Origin: Allantophomopsis cytisporea
Lineage: Eukaryota; Ascomycota; Leotiomycetes; Phacidiales; Phacidiaceae
Length of the DNA: 64,000 nt
Assembly: GCA_024752435.1 (NCBI GenBank)
Contig: CP103025.1
Coordinates: 1,426,001-1,490,000 of the forward strand
Direction: 5' to 3'
Shown piece by piece: positions 1 through 13,643 of this stretch. The position numbers and the translations under genes were made by a program. Position 1 is the stretch's first letter. Every line of letters starts with the position of its first letter. The notes beneath the pieces were generated by a model. The model was not told the DNA's origin. It made no database searches and saw only the letters and a list, made by a program, of their open reading frames with translations.

Positions 1-3000
1 GGTCACAAGGCATATCCATAAGATTTTTGGATCATTTGCCAGGATTCGCCGATCGGTTCGCAGAGTCTGCACAAAGTCAACGTGGAAGCATACCTGCGGA
101 CTCAGAAGTTCTACTTCGTACAGCTCTTAATGGCTTGGACGTCACGTTCGAGAAATCTGAGCTTCTAACGAAAACCGAAATTACCCTAGAGAAATTTGTG
201 TTTGGGTATGCCTCCGAAAACATCGTATCATTTGATGCAGGACTGCGTATGGGAGAATCTACTCGGGATTTGAGCAGTGCAAATGGGAAAGACCTATCAG
301 TGGAGATCAAGAAGACAAAAAACACAACACGATATTCGATTCTTACTCTTCCACTTCATGTTTCTGTAGATTTACAACGTCTAGATGAGACTTTCAGTTG
401 GTTTGGCGGATTGAGTGGTGTCCTCAATATGGGTAGTTCCATGGCTTCTAATGCTACGGCCACTGTGGCGAGTCCAGTCAAGTCCGCCGGTAAGCCTCGA
501 GGTGTACGCTTTGATGCGCCCATAAAGGTTGATGACCAGTCATTATCGTCTCAGAACAAAGCAGACATTAGAATTGGCGGCTTTGTGCTTGACTTGTTGG
601 GAAGAGACTGCAGCATCGGCGTCGAAACAACTGCGGTAAAGATTGTTAGCCGTGAAGAAGGCGTTGGCGTCGGTATTGATATGATAAAGCTGTCCGGGCC
701 TCATCTACCTCATTCACAAGGAGACTCATCCGATCCCGCCATTGAAGCAGAAATCTTGACCACTCGAATTGAATTCCTGCCCGCACCTAAGGATACCGAT
801 CTCGATCGTTTACTTGCACTTATTACCCCATCCAAGTCGAAGTATGATCAAGATGATGACATTCTCCTCGATACTCTTCTTAGACAGAGAAGGAAAGGCT
901 CTGTTCTACGCGTTACCATTGACAGCTTGAGTACTTGGCTGACCAAGCTTGATGAGTTAAATTACCTACCTCAACTTGGGGAAGAGTTGTCACGTTTGTC
1001 AACTGTCACCAAATATCTTCCTGAGGATGATCGCCCTGGTCTTCTCTCATTGGTGTTAATACGAAAGCTTGAATTGAACGCCAACGTCAAGGAGAGTATT
1101 GGTACATTTCAGCTTTCCACACGCGATTTGGAGATAGCTCAAATTACATTACCTGCTCTAATTGCTTTAAGCATCAACTCGATTGGACTTACTCGGAACA
1201 ACTCGGAAGTTCTAATCAGTACCGCAACTGATATAGAGCTTCGAGAATTGAGCCAGAGATCACCAGCCATTATGGCTCGCTTGATTGGGGATGAGATGGA
1301 GCCTGTCGTTAAAATCAAGTTATGGAATGTACAAGTCGACTACAGGGTGCCAACCATAATGGCTGTTTTGGGAATTGCTGAGGAAACTACGCTTGATGGA
1401 CTCTCTGCGCGACTGGCGGAATCCATCATCACACTGAAGGACCAGGCTCTGATGCAGACCTCTCACCTTATGGACTCTCCAACACCCCAAACTCCACGAA
1501 AGTCATCGGAAGCCAAGCCAATGTCTGTGGATATTGTGGTTCGAGACTGTATTCTGGGCATGAATCCTCTTGGACTTCCATCTAAACTTCTTGTTGTCCT
1601 GACCGAAGCACGCCTTGGTGCCGTTCTTCCGAAAGATCAGAATGTCACAGTTGGTGTCGAGCTAAACCGAGCAAATCTGTTACTCATTGATGACCTTGCA
1701 ACTTTGGTTAAGTCTGACAGATTTGCACGACCTCGACGAGGTTCTTTTGATGGTGGCAGTCACCAAGTTGCTGATCTGAGTGCAATGGGCTATGTATCTG
1801 TCAGCACCATTTCTTCCACGAAGGTCGATATCAAGGTTCTTGTCTCCAAAGATAGCGGAGAAAAGCGTATGGATGTTGAGCTTCGTGACTCATTCCTTGT
1901 TCTGGAAACATGTGCAGATTCAACAGCATCGCTTATGGCAGTACTGAACGCATTGAGCCCGCCAAAACCGGCGAGTACAGAGCTTAAATATCGCACGAAG
2001 GTAGATCCGGTGCCTGATATGATGGCTTCTATCTACAGAGATGCCTTTGGCACCGCTGAAGGTAACTACGGTTTCGATGACTTTGGTTCTGCTTTAGGGG
2101 ATTCGGAGACTAATTCTTCGGACAATCTTGACTTGGATGAGGAATACTTCGCAAAGGAGTTTGGCGGTGCAGATGCGGGAGATCTTTTGTTTGATGCAGG
2201 AGAGAGTTCAAGTCTAGATGGCAGCCGAATTACAGTGCAAGACACTAAAGACGGTGTCTTGCTGGAGAGTCAGATGTATCCACAGGATCTGGAACCACCT
2301 GGTGAGCTTTTGGTTGACGAGGAATACTTTGGTACAAAAACAACCCTGCATGAATTTGCGAAGACATGGAACTCGGCGACGCGTACCTACGAGCGAGTCG
2401 AGAACGAAAAGGTCAAGCAAAGTCCACTGCAGTTACGGGTTCGAGATGTGCATATTATCTGGAATTTATTTGATGGCTATGATTGGCAATATACACGGGA
2501 TAAGATCACAAAGACGGTACAAGATGTCCAGTCCAAAGCCATCGAGAAACGAGCTCGCAGGCCAGCTTTCGACCAAGATATTGAGGACAATGACACTGTC
2601 ATTGGGGATTTCCTGTTCAACTCCATCTATATTGGTGTGCCCGCAAATCGTGACCCTCGAGAATTAACTATGGCCATCAATCAAGAGCTCAATGATGGAG
2701 CCAGTGAGACAGAATCCACAGCTATGACTGCCATTTCTGCAACAACAAGTCGGCAGGGAATACCTTCTCAGAAGGGAAAGAAGTTGAAATTGAAGCGGAG
2801 CAGATACCACAAAATAACATTCGAACTTAAGGGCGTCAACGTCGATTTTATCACCTTTCCTCCTGAGTCTGGAGAAACTGAAAGCTCGATCGACATTAGG
2901 GTTCGTGACCTTGACGTCTTTGATCATGTTCCTACCTCGACATGGAAGAAATTTGCTACATATATGCATGATGCTGGAGAAAGAGAGAAAGGTGCAAGCA

Positions 3001-4080
3001 TGGCGCATCTGGAAGTTGTTAATGTCAGACCAGTTGCCGATCTTGCAGCCACTGAAATTGTTTTGAAGGTATCCTTGTTACCATTGCGTCTACACGTCGA
3101 TCAAGACGCACTCGACTTTATCACCCGCTTTTTTGAATTTAAAGACGATTCTACTCCACCATCCGCTCCCTCCGGAAATGTTCCTTTTGTGCAGAGGGTA
3201 GAGATTATGCCAATTCCGGTCAAGCTAGATCTCAAACCTAAGCGTGTTGATTACGCTGCATTACGATCTGGACGGACGAGTGAAATGATGAACTTCATAG
3301 TTCTTGATGGAGCAGATATGGTCCTTCGACATACTATCATGTACGGAGTTTCTGGCTTTGACAGACTTGGCAAGAGCCTCAATGATGTCTGGACACGAGA
3401 TATCACTACCCAACAACTGCCCGGTATCCTCGCAGGTCTAGCCCCAGCTCGTTCTCTTGTGAACATCAGCAGCGGAGTTCGAGATTTGTTTGTTGTCCCA
3501 ATCCGGGAGTACAAGAAAGACGGACGTATTGTCCGAAGTCTCACGAAGGGGGGAGCAGCATTTGCCAAGACCACAGGAACGGAACTGATCCGCTTGGGAG
3601 CCAAGCTGGCCATCGGGACCCAGACGGTTCTTACAAACACAGAACAATTCCTGAGCCGCGGCTCAGAATCCCGAGACGTCTCTACGGGCTGGGAAGATGT
3701 CGATGATGACGATGAAGAGAGGAAGCAAATCAGTCTCTACGCTGACCAACCTATCGGTGTGGCTCAAGGTCTACGAGGCGCTTACAAGAGCTTGGCGCGT
3801 GACTTGATGGTTGCGAAAGATGCGATTATTGCTGTGCCCGCCGAAGTCATGGAGAGTGGCAGCGCGCAAGGAGCGGCTATGGCGGTTCTTGGCCGTGCCC
3901 CTACTATTGTTATTCGTCCTGCTATTGGTGCTAGCAAGGCTATTGGACAGACGCTCATGGGGGCTGGCAATACGTTGGATCCACAGAATAGACGGAGAGT
4001 GAGAGATGTATGTTCACTTCCCTCCATTGTTTACCTGGGAATATCTACTGACTCATCTTTAGAAATACAAGGAATATTGA
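1..4080 (+). CDS. ATG2: Autophagy-related protein 2 (ATG2), C-terminal part, 5' truncated by window edge
   Basis: ATG2 is a rod-shaped lipid-transfer protein at ER-phagophore contacts that works with ATG9 and ATG18 in autophagosome growth. The frame is open from base 3, so the gene enters from outside the window; about 1340 C-terminal residues are present. The N-terminal chorein domain, expected in a family member of roughly 2000 residues, is missing. The ATG2 C-terminal region is recognised from the segment LVNISSGVRDLFVVPIREY and the following KGGAAFAKTTGTELIRLGAK (about nt 3450-3600). The coding exon runs to 4007, then a 55-nt intron (4008-4062, GTATGT..TTTAG), then a tiny last exon 4063-4080 coding KYKEY and stop. 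If the intron is not removed, the frame stays open to 4268 and adds a hydrophobic tail, so splicing matters for the end. Identification is firm; the upstream exon structure is not visible. Confidence 0.93.
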
Positions 4081-7000
4081 TTGATGACTTATACGACTTG
4101 CAATTAGGATGCATAGCGTGGTTTATGCACAAGGGACTGGCGTCATTCATTATTTGTTTTTTTTTCTTGTTTTTTTTTTGGGATAGAATCGCTTACAGTG
4201 GCCGCAAATTCCCTGTAGGGTGTCTTCACCCGGTGAGTGTGTACAATTTGTATATATGGTATCATTGATGTTTCCACTCTTTCAATGACAGCTAAGTAAA
4301 GGGACGTAAATAAGCCGAAAACATCATACTCACCGGCGAACCTGTACACGTCTCGCCCTCGCTATATCCGTAAAGTGCATGTCTTGTGCCTCGTTTGAAC
4401 GCATACCAGTCTCAGGAGATTCACTCCAAACCTCATGCTTAGACCAACACATGTGTTGCCCTCGCTAGATCCGTAAAGTGTACGTCTCGTGTCTTGTTTG
4501 AACGCATACCAGCATCAGGAGATTCACTCCGAATCTCACTTCTTCGACCATCAACTGGACAGCATTATACGAAGTGAAGTGGCAATGACATAGGAAGCAC
4601 GATCCTGTTTCGCAGTGGATCATCTTCCATCGGCGATCTCGCGCCCCACAAGAATTGATTGCAGTAGACCTGCGGCTCTTGCTCGACTTGCAGCTAAGTG
4701 GTGGGTGGATATACTCCGTGTCCATGCCCACATCCCCCGCTTGCAGTGTCGTATCACTGCTGTTGGAGTTCTAGAAGCTTTGCTTACAGCATGGGCTATC
4801 GCAGCGCTGGGAACGATATTTGGGATTACGGTCATCTTTTGGACAGAGGCCTTCTTGTTCAGATCTGCTGTAGCTGCTTTAGGTGCTTATATTGTCGGTG
4901 ACTCGAAGGTCTGAGATTTTGCCATCTTCATGCCAAGCTGTGATCATGGGGAACGTTCTTTTGGATTGCTTTGTATGTACGTCGCAGTGTATAGACTGTT
5001 CTTTTCTATCCTCCGAGTCGTATCACCGTTCTTTTCGATTATCTGCCTTCTAGAGTCTGCTCCCATCCACGTCATGTACGGCGGTTGAGTCGTCGAAGAC
5101 GTTTATTGCTTATAGTCTCATTCTACCACCAAACCCACTTGCAAGGCCCATGCAGTCAGCACAGAGGAGAGAACTTCACAATGAGGCTGCAACAATGACC
5201 GCGAACGCCTCCGCTCTGACAAGCAGCAGTCATGCATATACTACAGAGATAGAGACTGGGGTGGGTCAGTAGGGAAAGTAGTCTCACTTACTAGCCCACT
5301 CAGTACGTATGTGACAATGGCCATCGGCACAGCGAGTGACAGCGCGTGCTCTGCTCGCTCCATTTACTTGTACACAGCCATCAAACACTACTACCAGTGC
5401 GACTGCTTCATCTTAGCTCCGGAGCGGGCCCTAGGAGACAGAGGAATTCCATGCTAAGTATGTATCCAGAGTGTTGACTTATTAAGCAAGTAGTACATAA
5501 CTCCCCTGACAGCCCTCTCTTCTGGCGGGGTGGTATGTATTTAGCCTCAAAGGACTTCGTACCTCGCACCTATTCAAGGTGCATGCGTCCTGTCGGGTAT
5601 TGGTTGGGTACATCCATGAGGTATTGATGATTATGAATAGAAATGTGGAAATACGGTTTGTGTGAGGGTCGAATGTGGCGGATTGTGAATGGAAGGTGTG
5701 TGGTGGTGGTGATGCCTGTGGAGAGAGGTGTAAGAGGAGGTGTGTGTGTGTTATGTGTGTGTCTTCTGTCAGGCCGTTTAGCAGAGTGAGTGGACTGGGA
5801 ACAGGTGGATCTGCTATGTACATACTGTACCACTGGCGTTTTGCGGCGTCGCCTTTTTTATTTTTATTGTACAGCACCACGGTGACAGAATCCATGGCGT
5901 CGCCTTTACCACCATAAACCAAAGGTAAAGTATTCCAATCAAAACAAAACAAAGGGCTTGTCATCAGACTTCTATTCTCCGCCGTTTCCCTTTGCGACTT
6001 CGAGGCTTTTGCCTTGTCCTATCTCGACACAATATGATTTGCGGTTGATGGAAGAGGATATACAGAGTATGTCAAGCTGCTACTCATACTTCGTAGCGTA
6101 TTAGGTGACTAACACGTACCTCATACGTCGTACCTCGTATGCAGTCAGTCTTTCATTGCTCGGCAATTGGCATAGCATTCATTGCATGGCATTTTGTGCT
6201 TTCCTATGTTCAGCATCCATGCTATACAATACGCACACATGGGAATTCTTGCGATGATCAGGGCAGTAAAGAGAGTAGGTACTTGTACACATACACAGGT
6301 AAGTGTGGTGAAAGTGCGTCTGAGAGCCGGGGAATAGCAGGACGCCGCCGATGGGGCCTGTCATTTCTCTTCAACTCTTGTTCATCTGGTCCTTTTTGAC
6401 AACGCGGCAGTCTTTGGCGGACTCTCCACGCTGGGCTTCTGCTTCGACGCAGAAGAATGGATTTCTGTTGGTTTGCATTGATGAGGGAGCATCAACCTTA
6501 CGTGTGTTGGTGAGTATCCAAGGACGATGATGTGGAGTCTTATAGCATTCATTCACTGAGATGCTCTCGAATACATTCTCTGAAGGAGGCGCACTCCACC
6601 ATTACTCGCATTAATGACCGCCTCGTCCCATGCATGCTCTTTACACCACCACAATTGCCAGTCTCCATACTACGACGTTACTTCGTTCCGACTCAAATGC
6701 CATCCCTACTCAACGAAAAAGAAGGGCTACAGGAAAACAGATGAACATAGCGAAAGCAAAAGAAAGAGACAGAAAGAAAGCAGACAGAATGATACCATTC
6801 CACCCAATCGTGTCTTCCTACCTCACAATTTCCACCATAATCAGGGAGATGGAGAAAAGGCACAAATAGGCTATGCCTGTCAAAAATCCTCCATTGTCGA
6901 GCAGAGAGCACTAAGACTAAGGAAGGTATCCTTGCTTTTCTTTTGGAAAAGAATCATGGTGGATACGCTGGGTCGATAAACCCCCAGATCCCATGTCAGA

Positions 7001-9841
7001 AAAGAAAAAGAAAAGAAAAAACATTAACGCTACCAGCAGTTTAGCCACATTCACTGTTCCATATCCGAGATCATTTCGATTCGCGATTTGGATAGCAGCC
7101 ATACATACGAAGCACGAAAAAGCTTGGTGTGGCCTTGACTTGATTCTCTGCGGCTAAGACGACTCACACGCGCACATGCACACGCAATCTACAGCTTGCC
7201 CGCTTCATCTCCCTCGTCGCCTTTCGTGATCTTCAATCCTTTGGGGAATTATCAACAATCTCTTTCAATTTTATGCATCTGGAGCAAGAAGCCAACACTC
7301 CCATTTCTCTCTGGTCAAGGGCTCGACTATTGCAGCTCACACCCCGGTGCATCTAGATCTCCACAGAACATCGGTTGGAAAAGTTTAACATGGGTATGCA
7401 GATTGAAGGTGTGAGAACCACCGTGTGATTGATTGATACGCAGTATGGGGGAATGGGGAGATGATTCGATCTCTGTCCTGTGCATATCGCCTCCCGTGAC
7501 AGAAGCTAAATTACAAACCAAAAGACTGCATGGCCAACATGGATGAATCACGACATCGTGACATTCTCAACATCTAAAACACTCACGTGGCATTCTACTG
7601 TGGTATCTAACATACTTTTCATGTCGGTTTGTGTGTATACTTTCTTCTACATGCCTCGAAGCACGAAGGAGGTTTCAATACGCGCCCCATAAGTAAGGAA
7701 CCTGGACTTCAAAGGCGGACTTGTGGGGAGGACTCATGACAACCACCAAACGGCTTTTTATGTTTCAAATTTGCAGAATAAGATGGAGCCTATCTTATCC
7801 GTCCTTACGTATCCGCAATAACATTCCAACCAGTGCGCGCAATCCTATTCTGTTGATGCATAGCAGAATAGCATTATTCACCTATTTACGAAATTATTGC
7901 TTACTTGGTGTTTCTGGTGCTCCAGTTACTAAATGCCTGGTGTACGGCTTTTTCGGCTGCCGCATCGCCTATGCAAAGCTTCACACTTAGACATGAACGG
8001 GGAGAAGTCTATGCTCGCGGAAGAGAAATCTTAGGCCTTTCTCCTTTAAGACTCGTCACATTTCGGCCCCTTGCTCGCCTAAGATGTCCTGTTGAGGTGA
8101 CTGGATCAGTTATCTGGCCACTATGCTTAAAGGGTAAGCATCGTGAGTAGGTACTGTACGTACTCAAACACGGGCTGATTAGGTGAGTTTGGAAGAATAG
8201 CTAACTACTCGTGGTGTTCAAAAAACTAGCACTGAGCAACATCTACAGAAACAGCGAAGTGTGTTAAGTTATAGTATGAAGTGCAGTACTCAGTACTTTA
8301 TGAAATGCAGGTCTTTGACATTGAAGAATTTCGAGAATTGCTGACAGGACGTAAATACATACTTCGAAATCCACACCAACAACACGAGGTTAGGTCGGCT
8401 TCGTCGGCGGCGCTCCTCGTGCTTGTCACGATAGTTTACTTTCTTGAGACGCATCATGCCAGTAGTCAGCAGCTGTACCAGTAAAATGCTGCGTCCAGTC
8501 AACGAGTTACAGTTACTATGGAGCACTGGTGTTTGTTCGACTCTCCGCTAGTTTTGCCTGTTACCAGTCTGTCGTGCGCTCCAAGCAATTCCACGTATAT
8601 TGCATCCTATCAACGTATCAATTGAGCGCCACGAACCCGTCAAACGGCTGGCTTCGGTTTTTGCGGAGGCACTGCGTACTGAGCGTATTAGAGGGCTTAA
8701 TGGAAAATGTGTCCATACATTTGTGAGATACGGAGGAACTGTACAATACTTATTGGTAGCGGTGCAGATGTGCCGGATAGCTTTGACTGGCTGATTGTAT
8801 CCTCTTATGGATTTCCATACTCCAATACGCATGGCAGTGGTTCGACCATAGTTACTCTGCTGTGGTATGCTGTGCCACGCACACTCTCTACAACCTGCAA
8901 AAAGGAAGTAATGTAACACTACCTTACTCAATCTGAGTCCTACCTTGCCCTGAGTATCTTGCGCGGCTTGGTGTAAGACAAGCAGAAATTCAAGTATAGT
9001 CCAGTGGTATCGAGAGAATAGATATCAATTCAAATCGCTCATACTGTCTCTGGTTATCTGCCGTCATGTACTCATGTAAACAATCTGTAAATCCTCTACA
9101 TGTAAAATAGTACCTCTCTCGTAACTTGTATGTATCATTAGACACTACGTCTTACCCATCAGTACCATGACTGGCCAAGTACGTATTTAGTATTTTAGTG
9201 TGGTCGCCGCGAGCTCCGACGGGCCTGCTCGAAAAGTGGCCCGCGAGATCTTCAGCCCCAAAAATCGCTGCTCCACTCCCCTCTACTCCAAACTTCCTTT
9301 GTGCTGGCTTCGGCATCGACTGCTGATCTTCTTGAAATCCGGAGTCCCAGACAGACCAGTGTCAACTGGCTAGATTTGTTTGCTGGATATCCCACTGCAG
9401 TTTTGACTGTGGAGCCTTCACACTCCTTCTACGATACCTACCCAGTCAATCTGAAGGGGCTCCAGGGTGTAAGACTGTCCTCGTCGCCATCTGAGTCTCG
9501 TCTCCGGAATTTTGTTTGCATTTATTCCTTGCATTGCTAGAAAAAAAGACAACGAACTCCATCAGAGCCTAGAGTTTATCAACCCAGTCGCAGCTCCACA
9601 GTCTGGCTGCGCAACATCAGTATCGCCTCCAATATGGGCGAGAAAGGGCACTACGATACCTTCACCAACGAGTGACCTTATACACTGGTTCCCAATTACG
9701 GTCAGCATTGAGAGGGACGTCCACAAATAGACAACTTGAAGTCAACATCATACCTCAGCGAAACCCCGTGGCTCGAGGGGGAGGATCGGCCATCGACAAG
9801 GACTGCATCGACAAACATACAAAGGCAGAATTGCGATATTA
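4081..9841. other. Long intergenic region between ATG2 and the histidine kinase
   Basis: About 5.8 kb without a convincing gene. Open frames here are short, overlap on both strands and show no recognisable domain. The longest is a 160-codon minus-strand frame at 5482-5964, rich in His, Thr and Pro because it lies over a GT-rich stretch (about 5695-5765). A 99-codon plus frame at 4615-4914 has two hydrophobic stretches but no recognisable family. A tandem duplication lies at 4355-4552. The last 600 bases before the kinase are rich in pyrimidine runs and probably hold its promoter and 5' UTR; this last point is inference. Confidence 0.6.
4355..4552. repeat. Two-copy direct tandem repeat, period about 103 bp
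   Basis: Copy 1 begins at 4355 and copy 2 at 4458. Both start with gccctcgct, continue with atccgtaaagtg, then share gtttgaacgcataccag and caggagattcactcc. The copies differ by scattered substitutions and small indels, so the duplication is not recent. No open frame spans both copies meaningfully. It lies about 270 bp past the ATG2 stop. Confidence 0.85.
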
Positions 9842-12800
9842 ATGAAAAAGATGCGGATTGGCATCCGAGAGCAACTTGGCCTATTGGTCCTTGTTTGCTC
9901 TCTCACAGCACTGGCCGTGATAGCGATTTCCACCGTTGGTTTCCTCCTACAACCCCACGAAATACAGCTCGTTTGCTAACACATTTGGATTACAGTGGGT
10001 AAACAACTATGAGTTTGTTGTGGGAATAAAGTGAGTTTGCTGAATATTCTAAAATCCGCGCAAGGCCCAAGTCTAATCCATTACAGATCATCCGGCTTCG
10101 AATTGGCAGCGTCCCTGAAGGCTGCTCAGGTCGCGGCGAATTTGGTTCTACTTGAGACGACGGTCGGCACAATCGCAACACGAATTCTCATTCAGAATGC
10201 TTTGAAGAGATTCTACCTGGGGAACAATACCGATGCAAACTGGTCCAATGCTATTAGCGATGTCCAATCTGCACTTGCCAGTGGTGGATCCAGCTCAACT
10301 CTTCTGCAAGCAAAGATTTTCTCTCGTAACGCAACTGGAGATCCTCATGGGCTCTTGAATATCACTGCCTCCGGCGCAGACTCAGTGGTGTTACCTTACA
10401 CCTATGACAATGGTTCAAGCGTCATTCTCGGCGATGCTGGTCTAGGATTTCCACCATCGCTTTATCCAAATTTAACTTATGTTGAAACAGATCAAGTAGA
10501 CCCAACTGGTGACGTAACAACGAACTTGACAGAGGTTTACGCTTTCTCTGGGATCAGACTTGATTTTGGCTCAGCACTACTCCTTGGTCCGCTACAAATC
10601 AATGCAACGTCTGCCCTTCTCTCGCTCACGATTCCCATGATCAACAACACTTCAGCTGTCGACATTCTTGGTTATCTTACAATCGTATCCGAGGCCACCT
10701 CACTATTCAGCGTGACAGCATCGAAGGAAGGTCTGGGCAAGACTGGAGTAACTTTGCTAATAGGTCCTGCAACCCCTTACAATCGATTCCCGAATAACTC
10801 TGCAACGGCCAATGAGACGTACAGGCCGGATAAGACAGAACTGGGTGACACGTTGGTGGATTTCGTTTATGCTCCATTGCCTATTGATGGAGAGATGGAT
10901 CGACATACGGAGCATGACCTGGGTTCAGGGGGTGGTTCATTTCCCTTGAAAGATTATCCCGCAGCATTGAAGGCTTTTGTCGAATATAATCCAACATCCA
11001 CCAACAACGCAAGTAGCGAACTAACAACACGCAACGAGGAGGGAGTCAAAGTATCTGTGGGATATGCTCGACCCGATACGGAATTGTGTGATTGGCTCCT
11101 CGTTGTCGAACAAGCTCATTCAGAGGCTTGGGCACCAATCGTACGCCTTCGCAATATTCTCTTAGCTTGTGTTTTTGGCACTGCAGGAGGAATCATGATT
11201 CTTGTATTTCCTCTTGCTCACTATGCTGTTCGTCCGATTCGGAGTCTTCGAGATGCGACTGAAAAATCGATTCAGCCTCCTGGATATTCACCTACTGGCA
11301 GCGTTCGATCCGAGCGACTTGAAGACGATGATTATGTGTCAGAAAATGACGACAACAACGATGAAGAGGGTGCGCGGAGTAGCAACCAGAAGTCTAAGAA
11401 ACGGTCCAATAACTTTTTTGTACGAATGACGAATATTCGAAGGAGCAATGGCCGTAAAACAAAGGCAGAAAAGATGGAAGATGCTCGCAGACGGGTCTTC
11501 AAGATCCCTGGGAAGGTGAAGGACCGAAAACATTTCGTTACTGATGAGTTGACGGAACTCACAGCCACCTTCAATGAGATGTCGGACGAATTGATGATGC
11601 AATATGCCCGGTTAGAGGAACGGGTCGCACAGAGAACGAGAGAATTGGAAATAAGCAAGAAGGCTGCTGAAGCTGCGAATGAGAGCAAGACACTCTTCAT
11701 TGCTAATATTTCGCATGAGCTGAAGACACCATTGAACGGGATTTTGGGTATGTGTGCTGTATGCATGGGTGAGGATGATCTACCCAAAATCAAGCGATCG
11801 TTACAAGTCGTGTATAAATCTGGAGATTTGTTGCTTCACCTTTTGAACGACCTCTTGACCTTCAGCAAAAACCAGATCGGGCAATCACTCAGCTTGGAAG
11901 AAAAGGAGTTCCGTCTTTCAGACATTAGGTCACAGATTGTGACCATTTTCGACAAGCAGGTCCGTGAAGGAAAGATTAACTTTGGCGTTCACTTTCTTGG
12001 TACAGGTGACGATTGGAGTCCGGAGAGGGAGAAACAGATTTCTACGACGCTGCCTGCACTTGGGCCTCAAGGGACTGGCAGGATGAAGGACATGTGTTTG
12101 TGGGGTGATCAGCATCGAATTTTGCAGGTTGTTATCAATCTGGTAAGCAACAGTCTGAAATTCACGCCAGAAGGAGGGAAGGTGGAAGTTCGCATCAGAT
12201 GTGTAGGGGAAGCTGAACCATCCCGGGATGGTAGCAGACAAGGCAGCAGGAACGAGTCTCTGAAATCGAAAACGGGATCTCAGCGCCCATCGAGAAGACG
12301 CAAACGAGGTGGCTCAGGTGACGTATCGACCAGCTCTATGGGTTCGAGGAACCAGTCCCAAAATGGTAATATGTCTTCAGCGACGAGTATGCAGCAGACG
12401 GGGACTGCGCTGCTTATCAATCCGATGGATCCAAAAGCAACGCCTCATGTTCAGGTCCGAGAAAGATCACCAACGCCACCGCCTTCGAATGCGAAAACGT
12501 TGATCTTTGACTTCGAGGTTGAAGATACCGGACCTGGTATATCTGAGTCGATGCAAGAGCGAGTTTTCGAGCCTTTTGTACAAGGTGATCTGGGTTTGAG
12601 CAAGAAGTACGGAGGGACTGGCCTTGGTCTTAGTATCTGTTCACAGCTTGCTACTTTGATGGGTGGAACTATTACGTTGAATAGTACCATTGGTAAAGGC
12701 AGTACTTTGTAAGTTTCCATTCAAAAGTTTGATTTTGGGCTGTACTAACTTTTCCATAGCGTTATGCGCATCCCATTGAAGTTTGTCAAGGAAAGATCTG

Positions 12801-13643
12801 CTAGCACAGCGAGCTCCAGTATGCATGGTTCACGGCCAACGAGCGAGTATAATGTTTATAGTGAAGACGTACTTCCTCGAACCTCTGCGGAGTTCACGCC
12901 TTCCAACGTAATAAATAGCTCTAATAGTCCGACACAATTCAATCAGGACACCCAGACACGCCTGGTTGGGCTTAGTCAACCGTTCTTCGCCTCGTCTACG
13001 ACGCCATCTGCAGGAACAGTCTCGAAGGACCAATTAGGAGTTATAAACCGAATCGCTGCCACGAAAGACAGTGGGAAAGTGAGAGTTTTGGTTGCAGAGG
13101 ATAATCTTGTGAATCAGGAGGTTGTCCTTCGGATGCTGAAGCTTGAAGACATCTACGATGTTGTTATTGCCAAGGATGGACAAGAAGCATACGATATGGT
13201 AAGGGAAAGTATGAATAATGGGCAACTCTTCAATCTTATTTTCATGGATATCCAAATGCCAAATCTAGATGGCTTGCAGAGCACTCGACTCATTCGACAA
13301 ATGGGCTATTCGGCTCCTATCGTGGCTCTGACAGCATTCGCAGAGGAGAGTAATGTCAAGGAGTGCATGGATTCAGGAATGGATATGTTCTTGAGGTAAG
13401 AGATTCTGAAAATTTGACATTACAGCCACTGACGTTACTAGCAAACCCATTCGCCGTCCAGCACTCAAACAAGTACTCAAGAAATTTGCCACGATTCCCG
13501 AAGAAAACGAGACAACCACTCTAAGCCGTAAGAGCACGCCAGAAAAGGCGCCCAAAGTAACGACTACTACGACCCTGGCTTCGCCCTCTGACGAAGCACC
13601 ACCATCTACACCAGTAAACCAGACCGCCAGATCCAATACATAA
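9842..13643 (+). CDS. SLN1: SLN1-type (group VI) hybrid sensor histidine kinase
   Basis: A membrane osmosensor that passes phosphate from His to Asp to a YPD1-type phosphotransfer protein and controls the HOG MAP-kinase pathway. I join five exons: 9842-9934, 9996-10030, 10087-12708, 12760-13395 and 13442-13643, giving 1195 residues. All introns are 46-61 nt GT-AG. The N-terminus reads [14 protein letters not shown], as in the family, so the second ATG at 9851 may be the true start. The first membrane segment is at about residues 13-30, followed by an Asn-rich extracellular domain, a second membrane segment at about 400-420 and a HAMP-like linker. The H-box is [14 protein letters not shown] with phospho-His at about residue 586. 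Next come an N-box ([14 protein letters not shown]), the G1 box VEDTGPGIS and the G2 box GGTGLGLSI. The receiver domain has EDNLVN, the phospho-Asp in FMDIQMP (about residue 1080), a Thr-Ala pair and the Lys of SKPI. All catalytic residues are present. A Ser/Arg/Gly-rich insert lies between the N and G1 boxes. Confidence 0.95.

Noticed and set aside
4615..4914. 99-codon plus frame with two hydrophobic stretches
   Set aside because: No start context, no homologous family recognised, and overlapping frames on the other strand; kept only as part of the spacer description.
5482..5964. 160-codon minus-strand frame
   Set aside because: Its His/Thr/Pro-rich core comes from a GT-rich low-complexity stretch and overlaps other frames; no family resemblance.
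8950..9060. Segment with a caattcaaatc block resembling a tRNA T-loop
   Set aside because: No matching acceptor stem or anticodon arm can be folded by eye; not a tRNA.
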